Source: Neisseriales bacterium
GTDB taxonomy: Bacteria > Pseudomonadota > Gammaproteobacteria > Burkholderiales > UBA11063
Direction: 5' to 3'
Length of the DNA: 6,436 bases
NCBI GenBank assembly: GCA_008017145.1
Contig: SSGY01000186.1
Coordinates: forward strand, 1 to 6,436
The number at the start of each line of letters is the position of its first letter. The stretch's first letter is position 1. The notes beneath the pieces are model-generated. The model ran no database searches. It saw only the letters and a program-made list of their open reading frames with translations, and was not told the origin of the DNA. The translations under genes and the position numbers were made by a program. Shown here one piece after another: positions 1 to 6,026 of the stretch.

Positions 1-87
1 ACATTGTGAATTAATTTGTTTTATTTTGGGTATTCCTATGTGATATATAGTATACTTAATTTCAGTGTTATTTTTTCTATAATTGCT

Positions 88-117
88 TTAAAACTCAACT
101 AAGAATCAATGTATAAT
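88..117 (+). promoter_or_regulatory. Candidate sigma70 promoter for the antiporter gene
   Basis: A perfect -10 hexamer TATAAT lies at 112-117. The best -35 at usable spacing is TTAAAA at 88-93 with an 18-nt spacer, a poor match to TTGACA. A better-looking TTGCTT at 83-88 would need a 23-nt spacer, which is too long. The strong -10 with a weak -35 suggests either a weak promoter or one that needs an activator. The strand and position fit the gene starting at 250. This is inference from hexamers only. Confidence 0.4.
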
Positions 118-122
118 GTCTA

Positions 123-148
123 GGGGGCGGCTAAAAGCCGATTGGGGG
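123..148 (+). other. GC-rich hairpin flanked by G5 runs in the 5' leader
   Basis: CGGCT (128-132) and AGCCG (136-140) pair across a three-base AAA loop. The hairpin is flanked by GGGGG at 123-127 and GGGGG at 144-148. It has no following T tract, so it does not look like an intrinsic terminator. Its base composition stands out from the AT-rich surroundings. It could protect the mRNA 5' end or be a protein-binding site, but the sequence alone does not say which. Confidence 0.35.
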
Positions 149-249
149 TGGTTGTTATCGCGCTGTTTGTTTTTAATAATAATCTATGTAATTTTTTTGT
201 GTGATAACTATTTTAAAATAAAATCTTTAGACTTTTTAAGGAAAAAGTT

Positions 250-1695
250 ATGGCTGCGAAAACACCTAGCTCGGGAGTTAACGTTAAGGATTTAACGTTT
301 TTTGCTCTATTTTCTCTAACATTTGGTTCTATGATGGGTAGTGGGGTTTTTGATATCCCGCAAAATATTGCAAATCGCTCTGGTGCAGTGGCGGTTGTTT
401 TGCATTGGTTTATCGTTGCTGCAGGTATGATTGCCTTGGCTTGGTCTTTTGTTTACATCAGTAATAAACGACCAGACATTAAGAGCGGTATTTATGGCTA
501 TGCCAAATTCGGTTTTGGAGATTATGTTGGTTTTACTTCGGCGTGGGGGTATTATCTTAATGCCCTTTTAGGTAATGCTAGTTACCTAATTTACATTTTT
601 GCGACATTAGGTAATTTTTTTCCTATTTTTGGTCATGGACCTACTGCAGGTGCAACGTTTCCATCCTTTCTCTGTGAGTCATTATTAATCTGGATTGTAA
701 TGGCGCTTATTATCCGCGGGGTGAAAGAAGCTTCAATTGTTAATATAATGATCACTACTGTTAAACTAATGGCACTGGCATCATTAATCTTGGTATTTAT
801 TTATGGGTTTAAAACTGAGATATTTGCTAAAAATATGGCAACGCATGACTTACACTTAGGTAGTATGATGGATCAAATCAAAGCTACTATGCTTGTAACA
901 GTATGGGATTTCTTAGGGATTGAGGCCGCGTGTATTTATGCAATCTATGCCAAATCAATGAAAGATGTTGGTAGGGCAACGATGCTAGCAGTTATTGTTG
1001 TTTTGATTATTGATACCTTGCTATCAGTTTTACCATTTGGTATTATGTCTACTAGTAGCGTACAGGCTTTAACTACTCCGTCAACTGCTGGAGTTATGGC
1101 AAGTGTGATTGGTCCAGTTAGCGCAAATATTATTCGCTTTGCAGTTCTAATTTGTGTAGTTGGGGCTTTATTGGCTTGGAATATGTTAGCAACTAATATT
1201 CTGTTCTTATCTGCTTCAGATCGGACGATGCCTAAATTCTTGACTAAGATTAATAGTCGTGGTGTACCGATAAACGCTGCAATTATGGCTGGTTTGACTT
1301 TGCAGTTCATGATGGTATGTGCATATTTTAGTCAGGCAATCTATCTTAATATGATTATGATTGCAACAAGTTTGGTTTTGGTGCCATATTTATTGGCGGC
1401 GATGTTTTCGGTTAAATTGATTATTACCGATCAGAAAATATATGTTTACGAGCTAATCAAAGGTTCATTATCAGTAGCTTATGCAATTTGGATGATTTAT
1501 GCTGGTGGCTTAAAATATTTAGCAATTTCAACCTTAATGTATTTAATTGGTATTGCTTTGTTTTATAAGGCAAGAAAAGAAGACAAACGTAAAATGTTTG
1601 AGAATAAATTTGAAATTGCATTATGCTCAACTATTGTGATCTTGGCTTTTGTGTGTGGCTATTGCTGGTATACCGGGATTTTAGTTTTAGACTAA
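250..1695 (+). CDS. ArcD-like basic amino acid/polyamine antiporter (APC superfamily, APA family)
   Basis: A 481-residue inner-membrane transporter with about 12 hydrophobic segments. It closely resembles the arginine:ornithine antiporter (ArcD) and related APA proteins, which exchange a basic amino acid for its product (ornithine, agmatine or a polyamine). Recognised family signatures are GSMMGSGVF at residues 26-34 followed by DIPQN (the unwound TM1 substrate site), YAKFGFGDYVGF at 84-95, SAWGYYLNALLGN near 97-109, and VWDFLGIEAA at 218-227 (TM6, with Trp219 at the position expected to gate or stack on the substrate). VGALLAWNMLATNILF at 304-319 and LVPYLLAA at 377-384 are also typical. Length matches the family. 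The ATG at 250 follows AAGGA (238-242) with 7-nt spacing. No arcA, arcB, arcC or decarboxylase gene is adjacent, so the substrate pair cannot be fixed: arginine/ornithine is most likely, and lysine, histidine or agmatine exchange is possible. Confidence 0.85.
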   Translation: MAAKTPSSGVNVKDLTFFALFSLTFGSMMGSGVFDIPQNIANRSGAVAVVLHWFIVAAGMIALAWSFVYISNKRPDIKSGIYGYAKFGFGDYVGFTSAWGYYLNALLGNASYLIYIFATLGNFFPIFGHGPTAGATFPSFLCESLLIWIVMALIIRGVKEASIVNIMITTVKLMALASLILVFIYGFKTEIFAKNMATHDLHLGSMMDQIKATMLVTVWDFLGIEAACIYAIYAKSMKDVGRATMLAVIVVLIIDTLLSVLPFGIMSTSSVQALTTPSTAGVMASVIGPVSANIIRFAVLICVVGALLAWNMLATNILFLSASDRTMPKFLTKINSRGVPINAAIMAGLTLQFMMVCAYFSQAIYLNMIMIATSLVLVPYLLAAMFSVKLIITDQKIYVYELIKGSLSVAYAIWMIYAGGLKYLAISTLMYLIGIALFYKARKEDKRKMFENKFEIALCSTIVILAFVCGYCWYTGILVLD

Positions 1696-1704
1696 ATTAT
1701 TTGT

Positions 1705-1750
1705 AGATTATAAAAAAGCTGGAATTTAGATTCCAGCTTTTTTATAATCT
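1705..1750. terminator. Bidirectional intrinsic terminator between convergent genes
   Basis: A perfect 21-bp inverted repeat (arms 1705-1725 and 1730-1750) closes on a 4-nt TTAG loop. The inner arm is AGCTGGAAT/ATTCCAGCT, and the A6/T6 blocks at 1712-1717 and 1738-1743 supply a U tract after the GC-containing stem on either strand. It begins 9 nt after the antiporter stop codon and lies 9 nt beyond the end of the convergent M14 peptidase gene, which is where a shared terminator is expected. Confidence 0.88.
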
Positions 1751-1759
1751 AGGTGACGC

Positions 1760-2884
1760 TTATAATTTAAGCAAGCTAAGCATAGTTAATAAACTAGCTC
1801 CTAGCAATGATGAGCGTTCACCATTCCAGCCATACAAATCATTTGGTAAGTTTGCATTATCTTTAAACGGCATTTCTAAGGTATATGCCAGACAATCAAA
1901 CTGATTTCCAACCCATTTAGTGCCCACTGTAGCTGATTCACTACTAAAGTGTCCTTTAGGGTAACCAACTTTAGTTTGATAGTCTGGGTTAATTAATGGG
2001 AATAATTCTTCAAATTGTTGTTGTAATGCATTTTGTTTAGTACTAAAGCTAGGATTATCTTCACAACCCGAGGTAAAGACAAATGGAAGTGCTTCATCTC
2101 CATGAATATCAAAAAATATGTCAACTCCAGTCTCAAGCATTTTATTGCGCGTATGATAAACTTCAGGTGATTTATCGATACTTGGGGTCAACCACTCGCG
2201 ATTTAAATTAGTTCCGGTGGTGTTAGTGCGTAAATTGCCATGATACGCGCCATCTGGATTCATATTAGGAACTAAATAGAATACATGGTTTTTTAGTAAG
2301 TTAATGCTCACTGCATCTTGTTCATCGCATAAACGATAAATTAATCCTTCCATAAACCATTCTGCCATACTTTCACCTGGATGTTGACGGGCTGTAATCC
2401 ATACTTTTCGCTCTGCATCTGGATTGCCGATAACTAATAAATCTAGATTACGCCCCTCGGCAGTTTGTCCGATGATTTGGTGTTGAACATTATCACATTC
2501 ATTGGCAAAACCAATTAACTCTAAGTGGCGAGCATAAGAATATGGCTCAAAATAGGCAAAATAGATGCTGTTGCATTCTGGGGTTAGCGACCAGCTTAGC
2601 GTGTTATTGGCAAAGCTACTATCAATGCGAAACCAGTTTTGATTATCGTAGCTGGCACAAACATTATAACCATCCCACCCATCAGGGTAGGCAGTTTTAT
2701 CCAGACCCTCAAGACTTAAATTTAGCTCTTGCTCTCTAATATTACTTAACTGAAAATAAAACCATTGCGCAAAATGTGAATTAGTATCATTACGGATTCC
2801 AAAGCGTAAATTTTGCGGATTGCTTATATCGTGAACTACGATACTTCCAGCATCAAATTTTGTATTAACAAGTATCTGTGACAT
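1760..2884 (-). CDS. Cytosolic-type M14 zinc carboxypeptidase (CCP/Nna1-like)
   Basis: A 374-residue metallopeptidase with the two-domain layout of bacterial cytosolic carboxypeptidases: an N-terminal beta-sandwich (about 1-130) and a catalytic M14 domain (about 135-374). The zinc ligands are visible as H168 and E171 in HPGE and H261 in DIHGDE. Other active-site elements are NMNPDG (207-212), R219, N228-R229 in NLNRE (expected to bind the substrate C-terminal carboxylate) and the catalytic E337 in YTLEMP. No signal peptide or membrane segment is seen, so it should act in the cytoplasm. Eukaryotic relatives trim C-terminal glutamates from tubulin; the substrates of bacterial ones are largely unknown. 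The ATG at 2884 follows AAAAAGGA (2891-2898) with a 6-nt spacer. It starts 16 nt after zur ends on the same strand, so the two are probably one operon. No key residue is missing. Confidence 0.88.
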   Translation of the reverse strand: MSQILVNTKFDAGSIVVHDISNPQNLRFGIRNDTNSHFAQWFYFQLSNIREQELNLSLEGLDKTAYPDGWDGYNVCASYDNQNWFRIDSSFANNTLSWSLTPECNSIYFAYFEPYSYARHLELIGFANECDNVQHQIIGQTAEGRNLDLLVIGNPDAERKVWITARQHPGESMAEWFMEGLIYRLCDEQDAVSINLLKNHVFYLVPNMNPDGAYHGNLRTNTTGTNLNREWLTPSIDKSPEVYHTRNKMLETGVDIFFDIHGDEALPFVFTSGCEDNPSFSTKQNALQQQFEELFPLINPDYQTKVGYPKGHFSSESATVGTKWVGNQFDCLAYTLEMPFKDNANLPNDLYGWNGERSSLLGASLLTMLSLLKL

Positions 2885-2900
2885 GATAGTTCCTTTTTAA

Positions 2901-3323
2901 TTATTTAGTACATTGAGCACAATAGCCCATTATTTCCAGTGGATTTCCAATTGTAAAATTAAATTTTTCACTAGACTTGAGCAGAGTTTGGCGAATTTCT
3001 TCTGAATGAAGCTCAGTTTGTGAACCACAGAGTTGGCAGACTAAGATTTGGCAGCTATGTTCATTGAGATGATTGCATAAAGTATAGGTGCTGTTGAATT
3101 GGATTTTGTGAATTAGATTAATACTAATCAGATATTCCAGTGCACGATGAATCGTCATCCGATTGGCTTTAGGATTAATCTGGACTAGTTGTGCCAAGAT
3201 TTCATTAGCTGCAATTGCACCATTTTGCTCGGCAATGATTTTTAAAATCAATTCTTGTTGATGGCTTAAGCTAATTTGATTTTGTGCGCAGTAATCTAAG
3301 ATTTCAGTTAAATTTATCGTCAT
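2901..3323 (-). CDS. zur: Zinc uptake regulator Zur (Fur family)
   Basis: A 140-residue Fur-family repressor with a winged-helix DNA-binding domain (about 1-75, including NRMTIHRALEYL at 54-65) and a C-terminal dimerisation domain. The structural zinc site is CQLC (C96, C99) and CAQC (C135, C138). Aligned by eye to E. coli Zur, the regulatory site is intact: H72, C83, H89 and E104 match that protein's H77, C88, H96 and E111. This, and the divergent znuACB, favour Zur over Fur, Mur or PerR. It is shorter than E. coli Zur (171 aa) and lacks a His-rich tail. I chose ATG at 3321-3323. An in-frame TTG at 3333-3335 would add four residues, but it has no ribosome binding site and lies only about 11 nt from the predicted transcript start. 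The chosen start has only a weak TGGA/GAG upstream. Zur should repress znuACB when zinc is sufficient. Confidence 0.92.
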   Translation of the reverse strand: MTINLTEILDYCAQNQISLSHQQELILKIIAEQNGAIAANEILAQLVQINPKANRMTIHRALEYLISINLIHKIQFNSTYTLCNHLNEHSCQILVCQLCGSQTELHSEEIRQTLLKSSEKFNFTIGNPLEIMGYCAQCTK

Positions 3324-3352
3324 ATTCCAGCTCAATAAAAGTGTAGATAGTT

Positions 3353-3381
3353 ATTATAAAGTTTTTATGAATACTTGACAA
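3353..3381 (-). promoter_or_regulatory. Promoter of the zur-M14 unit
   Basis: Reading the minus strand, TTGTCA (3376-3381) and a perfect TATAAT (3353-3358) are separated by exactly 17 nt, an almost ideal sigma70 promoter. Transcription would start near 3346, leaving about 23 nt before the ATG at 3323. Its -35 shares five bases with the -35 of the divergent znuA promoter. The Zur operator lies upstream of this -35, outside the core promoter. Confidence 0.8.
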
Positions 3382-3403
3382 AATAAAGTGTTGCTGTTAC
3401 AAT
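3375..3403 (+). promoter_or_regulatory. Promoter of the znuACB operon
   Basis: A perfect -35 TTGACA (3375-3380), a 17-nt spacer and a -10 TACAAT (3398-3403) make a strong sigma70 promoter. The start point should be near 3410, giving about 23 nt of leader before the znuA ATG at 3433. The whole -10 lies inside the predicted Zur operator, so a bound Zur dimer would block RNA polymerase. Confidence 0.85.
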
Positions 3404-3409
3404 GTAACA
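3395..3409. promoter_or_regulatory. Zur box (operator) over the znuA -10
   Basis: TGTTACA-A-TGTAACA is a perfect 7-bp inverted repeat around a single central A. It has the size and form of the proteobacterial Zur box core TGTTATA-N-TATAACA, differing only by one symmetric substitution per half-site. It covers the -10 hexamer and reaches roughly the transcription start of znuA. A zur gene 72 bp away and a zinc importer directly downstream make the assignment strong. The same sequence does not recur elsewhere in the window by eye. Confidence 0.88.
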
Positions 3410-3432
3410 TTATTTTTTATTTAGGAACGATA

Positions 3433-4296
3433 ATGCGTAAATTGGGTATTTTATTTTTAGTTTTTTGGGTAATGAGTTGGCGAGCAATTGCTGCTCCAGT
3501 AAATATTGTCGCAGCTGAAAACTTTTATGGTGAATTGGCTAAAGAAGTAGGTGGTTCGGCGGTTAGCGTACAAAGTATTATTAGTAATCCAGATGCTGAT
3601 CCACATTTATTTACGACATCTCCTTCGGTGAGTCGCGGGCTTAGCCAAGCTCAGATTATTATCTATAATGGAGCTGATTATGATAGTTGGATTAATCAAA
3701 TGCTAACAGGTGTCGATAAATCTAAAGTTACGGTGATTAATGTTGCTGAGCTGGTGGGCGTAAAATCTGGACAAAATCCGCATCTATGGTATAAGCCAGA
3801 AACCTTTCCTAAACTAGCAAAATTATTAGCTGAACGAATTAATCAGCTTGAACCCGCTGCTAAAACACAGACTAATGCTAATTTACAAAAATTTAATCAG
3901 GAACATCAGCAAGTAACTCAGAATATTGCAGCAAGTAAAGCTAAATATGCAGGCACACAAGTTACTGCTACTGAGCCAGTTTTTGGTTATATGGCTGATG
4001 CGTTAGGCTTAAAAATGGAGGGATTGGATTTTCAGTGGAAAATTATGAACGATAGCGAACCAACTCCCAAGATGATTGCGGATTATCAAAACCTAATCAC
4101 CTCTAAAAAAGTTAAGGTGCTGTTTTATAATAATCAGGTATCGGATTCAATTACCAAAAATATGCAGAATTTAGCGCGTAAAAACGGTGTCGCGGTGGTT
4201 GGTGTTAGCGAAACGATGCCCGCAAATACAACGATAAACACTTGGTTAAACCAAGAAATTAACGCTACTAATACAGCATTGGCAAAGTCACATTAA
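3433..4296 (+). CDS. znuA: Periplasmic zinc-binding protein ZnuA-like (cluster A-I solute-binding protein)
   Basis: A 287-residue substrate-binding protein of a zinc (possibly manganese) ABC importer. Residues 1-20 form a signal peptide with a likely cut after AIA. Probable metal ligands are H58 (DADPHLF), H117 (NPHLWY), E181 in ATEPVFGYMADALGL, and E260 in VSETMP. Classical ZnuA has a His near position 181 and a His/acid-rich mobile loop; both are absent, placing this in the TEP-type subgroup. The ATG at 3433 follows AGGAA (3423-3427) and fits a 23-nt leader. An in-frame GTG at 3388 lies upstream of the predicted transcript start, so it is not used. znuC begins 1 nt after the stop, and the Zur box upstream predicts induction by zinc starvation. 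Zinc as substrate is inferred from that operator and the neighbouring zur. Confidence 0.88.
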   Translation: MRKLGILFLVFWVMSWRAIAAPVNIVAAENFYGELAKEVGGSAVSVQSIISNPDADPHLFTTSPSVSRGLSQAQIIIYNGADYDSWINQMLTGVDKSKVTVINVAELVGVKSGQNPHLWYKPETFPKLAKLLAERINQLEPAAKTQTNANLQKFNQEHQQVTQNIAASKAKYAGTQVTATEPVFGYMADALGLKMEGLDFQWKIMNDSEPTPKMIADYQNLITSKKVKVLFYNNQVSDSITKNMQNLARKNGVAVVGVSETMPANTTINTWLNQEINATNTALAKSH

Positions 4297-4297
4297 G

Positions 4298-4987
4298 ATG
4301 ATTATTTGTAAAGACTTGGTTTTAGGTTATGATAAGCCGATTACACTCAAATTTAATCTGACGATTGATGATAATAAATGGATTGGGATTATTGGTAAAA
4401 ATGGCGCTGGTAAATCTACCTTCATGAAAACCATCCTTGGGAATTTAGCACCTAATTCGGGTGAGTTGCAGATTTTGGGAAATATCCCAGGTAAGCTCAA
4501 TCATCTCATCTCATATATTCCGCAAGAGCGCGAAATCAATCTCAGTGACAATATGAGTGGTTTGAATCTAATTTTGAGTAGTTATCGGGGGCAATTCTGG
4601 GGACTTGCTTTATACAGTAAGCAACTGAAACAGCGTGTCGCCGAACTAGTCGAGTTAGTTGGCGCAACTGCTTATGCTCATCAGGCGTTTAATACGCTCT
4701 CTGGCGGGCAGAAAAAACGCATTTATCTGGCACAGGCCTTGATTAATCAGCCGCGTTTGCTATTGCTTGATGAACCATTAGCTGATCTTGACCCGCATGC
4801 TAAGCAGCATTTTATTGAAGCCTTACAGCAGATTCATCGCTATCAGCAGCTGGGTTTATTTATTATTTCGCATGATATGCATGAAATTGCCAGCCATTTG
4901 GATGCATTCATTCACTTTAGCGGTAGCGGCGTGCATTTTTGTGAAACAATTGAATGTGTCAAAGAGGATAGCTATGTGGGCATATGA
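4298..4987 (+). CDS. znuC: Zinc ABC transporter ATP-binding protein ZnuC
   Basis: A 229-residue ABC ATPase that should power zinc import with the ZnuB permease on the cytoplasmic face of the inner membrane. All motifs are present in order: Walker A GKNGAGKST (33-41), Q-loop Q76 in YIPQE, signature LSGGQKKR (134-141), Walker B LLLLDEP (154-160), D-loop LADLD (161-165) and switch H192 in SHD. It is somewhat shorter than E. coli ZnuC (about 251 aa), lacking a longer C-terminal tail. The ATG sits one base after the znuA stop. No separate strong ribosome binding site is seen, which suggests translational coupling to znuA. The last 14 nt overlap znuB. Confidence 0.93.
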   Translation: MIICKDLVLGYDKPITLKFNLTIDDNKWIGIIGKNGAGKSTFMKTILGNLAPNSGELQILGNIPGKLNHLISYIPQEREINLSDNMSGLNLILSSYRGQFWGLALYSKQLKQRVAELVELVGATAYAHQAFNTLSGGQKKRIYLAQALINQPRLLLLDEPLADLDPHAKQHFIEALQQIHRYQQLGLFIISHDMHEIASHLDAFIHFSGSGVHFCETIECVKEDSYVGI

Positions 4988-5771
4988 GTTTATGCAAAAT
5001 GCCTTGTTATCAGGCTTAATCGTTGCAACTATTTGTGGAATCGTTAGCGTTTTTGTAGTACTTAGGAGGACTGCTTTTGCCGCGCACGCTTTGGGGCATA
5101 TGAGTTTAACCGGTGCTGCAGGTGCTGCTTTGCTGGGTATTTCAGGTCTAGTTGGACAATTATTACTAAATGCTGTTGCTGCAGTCGCTATGGGCTTAAT
5201 GGGCGAGAAGGTTAAAAAAAATGATTTAGCTATTGGCGTGGTTCTAACTTTTGTCTTAGGGCTTGGTGCTTATTTCTTGTTTTTATTCCAAAATAATTAT
5301 GCTGGCAGTGTCATGAGTATTTTATTTGGGAATATTTTTGCGGTATCTCATGCGCAATTGATTCAACTCAGCGCCTTGGCAGTATTGATTTTGTTAACGA
5401 TGCTAATTATCAGCCGTCCGTTAATTTTTGCTTCAATTGATCCAGTCGTGGCGAGTTCTAAAAATGTACCACTCAAATTACTTTCCGTGGTGTTTTTTCT
5501 GGTATTAGCGGTTACAGTTTCAATGGCATGTCAGGTGGTGGGAGCATTATTGGTTTTTGTTCTATTGATTATTCCCGGTGCAATTGGGATGCAGTGGGGT
5601 AGAGCCATTACCGCAACTATCCTAATTAGCGTAATTAGCGCGAATTTAGCGATTATTATTGCATTGTATATTTCTTATATATTTGATTTGCCAGCAAGCT
5701 TTTGTATTACAATGCTTTTATGTGTTGGGTATTTTGCTGGTATTTTAAAAAGATTAGTTATCAGCTCTTGA
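4974..5771 (+). CDS. znuB: Zinc ABC transporter permease ZnuB (ABC-3 family)
   Basis: A 265-residue polytopic permease with about seven or eight hydrophobic segments, of the ABC-3 family that moves zinc or manganese. Family signs are VVLRRTAFAAHALGHMSLTGAAGA (split here as VVLRR at 28-32 and HALGHMSLTG at 38-47) and the C-terminal block VGALLVFVLLIIPGAIG at 189-205. The ATG at 4974 follows AGAGGA (4963-4968) with 5-nt spacing and overlaps the end of znuC by 14 nt. An in-frame ATG at 4992 is possible but lacks this ribosome binding site. The open frame extends further upstream inside znuC, but those residues do not resemble the family and are a reading-frame artefact. With ZnuA and ZnuC it completes the importer. 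Confidence 0.92.
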   Translation: MWAYEFMQNALLSGLIVATICGIVSVFVVLRRTAFAAHALGHMSLTGAAGAALLGISGLVGQLLLNAVAAVAMGLMGEKVKKNDLAIGVVLTFVLGLGAYFLFLFQNNYAGSVMSILFGNIFAVSHAQLIQLSALAVLILLTMLIISRPLIFASIDPVVASSKNVPLKLLSVVFFLVLAVTVSMACQVVGALLVFVLLIIPGAIGMQWGRAITATILISVISANLAIIIALYISYIFDLPASFCITMLLCVGYFAGILKRLVISS

Positions 5772-5814
5772 AAAATATTGCGTGGTTCTTAAATTAGTGA
5801 TTAAATAACGTCTA

Positions 5815-5952
5815 ATACTCATCGTCTTTGAATTTTGTACTTTGTCGTATTTCAAAAAAGACTCGTCATGTACTTCTGAGTACATGTGCGTAACACGAGT
5901 GTTCGTCTTTTTTATCAATACTTCGCGTCCAAAAATCAAATACTTCGAGTAT
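5815..5952. repeat. 138-bp imperfect long palindrome between znuB and htrA
   Basis: Nested inverted repeats fold this stretch on one centre. The outer arms are ATACTC (5815-5820) with GAGTAT (5947-5952). Next are TTTGAATTTTG (5827-5837) with CAAAAATCAAA (5930-5940), one mismatch. Then AAAAAAGAC (5854-5862) pairs with GTCTTTTTT (5905-5913) and TCGT (5863-5866) with ACGA (5895-5898). The core is CATGTACT (5867-5874) with AGTACATG (5879-5886) around a TCTG loop. Bulges sit mainly on the right arm (5887-5894, 5899-5904). TACTT/TACTC motifs also recur in direct orientation at 5816, 5838, 5871, 5919 and 5941. There is no transposase, so it could be a dispersed intergenic repeat or MITE-like element, or an elaborate terminator. 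Confidence 0.7.
5854..5913 (+). terminator. Probable terminator of the znuACB operon
   Basis: The inner part of the palindrome can act as an intrinsic terminator: a 21-bp interrupted stem (9 + 4 + 8 bp) with a TCTG loop, ending in T6 at 5908-5913. It begins 83 nt after the znuB stop codon and lies before the next + strand gene. The bulges on the 3' arm and an A/T-rich base make it less classical than the hairpin at 1705-1750. Confidence 0.5.
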
Positions 5953-6026
5953 GCTGTTACTCACAGTTAATATAGCTGGAGAGTATGAGGTTTTTTATTT
6001 TTAACTAATCCGCAAAGGTGATAACG

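Larger units (their letters stand above)
1..249. other. Non-coding leader region upstream of the antiporter gene
   Basis: I find no credible gene in these 249 bases. The first 110 bases are very AT-rich. A TATAAT hexamer at 112-117 is the best -10 candidate. Downstream is an unusually G-rich patch (123-150) with a small hairpin, then another AT-rich stretch leading to the ribosome binding site AAGGA at 238-242. If transcription starts near 124, the antiporter mRNA has an untranslated leader of about 125 nt, long enough for post-transcriptional control, but I recognise no known riboswitch or leader peptide in it. Confidence 0.6.

Noticed and set aside
5..22. Possible ArgR (ARG box) site upstream of the ArcD-like gene
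   Set aside because: TGAATTAATTT matches only one half-site. The second half lacks the ATTCA part, and no neighbouring second box is present.
945..1310. 121-codon open frame on the minus strand inside the antiporter gene
   Set aside because: It is antisense to a clearly coding transporter, its translation has no recognisable domain, and no promoter or ribosome binding site supports it.
2542..2739. 65-codon open frame on the plus strand inside the M14 gene
   Set aside because: It is antisense to a conserved protein, with no initiation signals and a low-complexity translation.
3324..3335. TTG start for Zur adding four residues
   Set aside because: There is no ribosome binding site and it sits only about 11 nt from the predicted transcript start; the ATG at 3323 fits the promoter better.
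3388..3432. Upstream in-frame GTG start for znuA adding 15 residues
   Set aside because: It lies upstream of the predicted transcript start (~3410), overlaps the -10 and Zur box, and would spoil the signal peptide. The ATG at 3433 has a proper ribosome binding site.
4788..4973. Extended N-terminus for ZnuB starting at a TTG inside znuC
   Set aside because: The extra 62 residues are out-of-frame znuC sequence and do not look like the permease family. The ATG at 4974 has AGAGGA 5 nt upstream.
5754..5939. 61-codon minus-strand open frame across the palindrome downstream of znuB
   Set aside because: Its sequence is dictated by the inverted repeat, it overlaps the znuB end, and it has no convincing ribosome binding site or known domain.
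5953..6013. Promoter for htrA, including a sigmaE-type element
   Set aside because: TAATAT (5968-5973), TATGAG (5984-5989) and other -10-like hexamers have no -35 at proper spacing, and I see no GGAACTT-like sigmaE -35.
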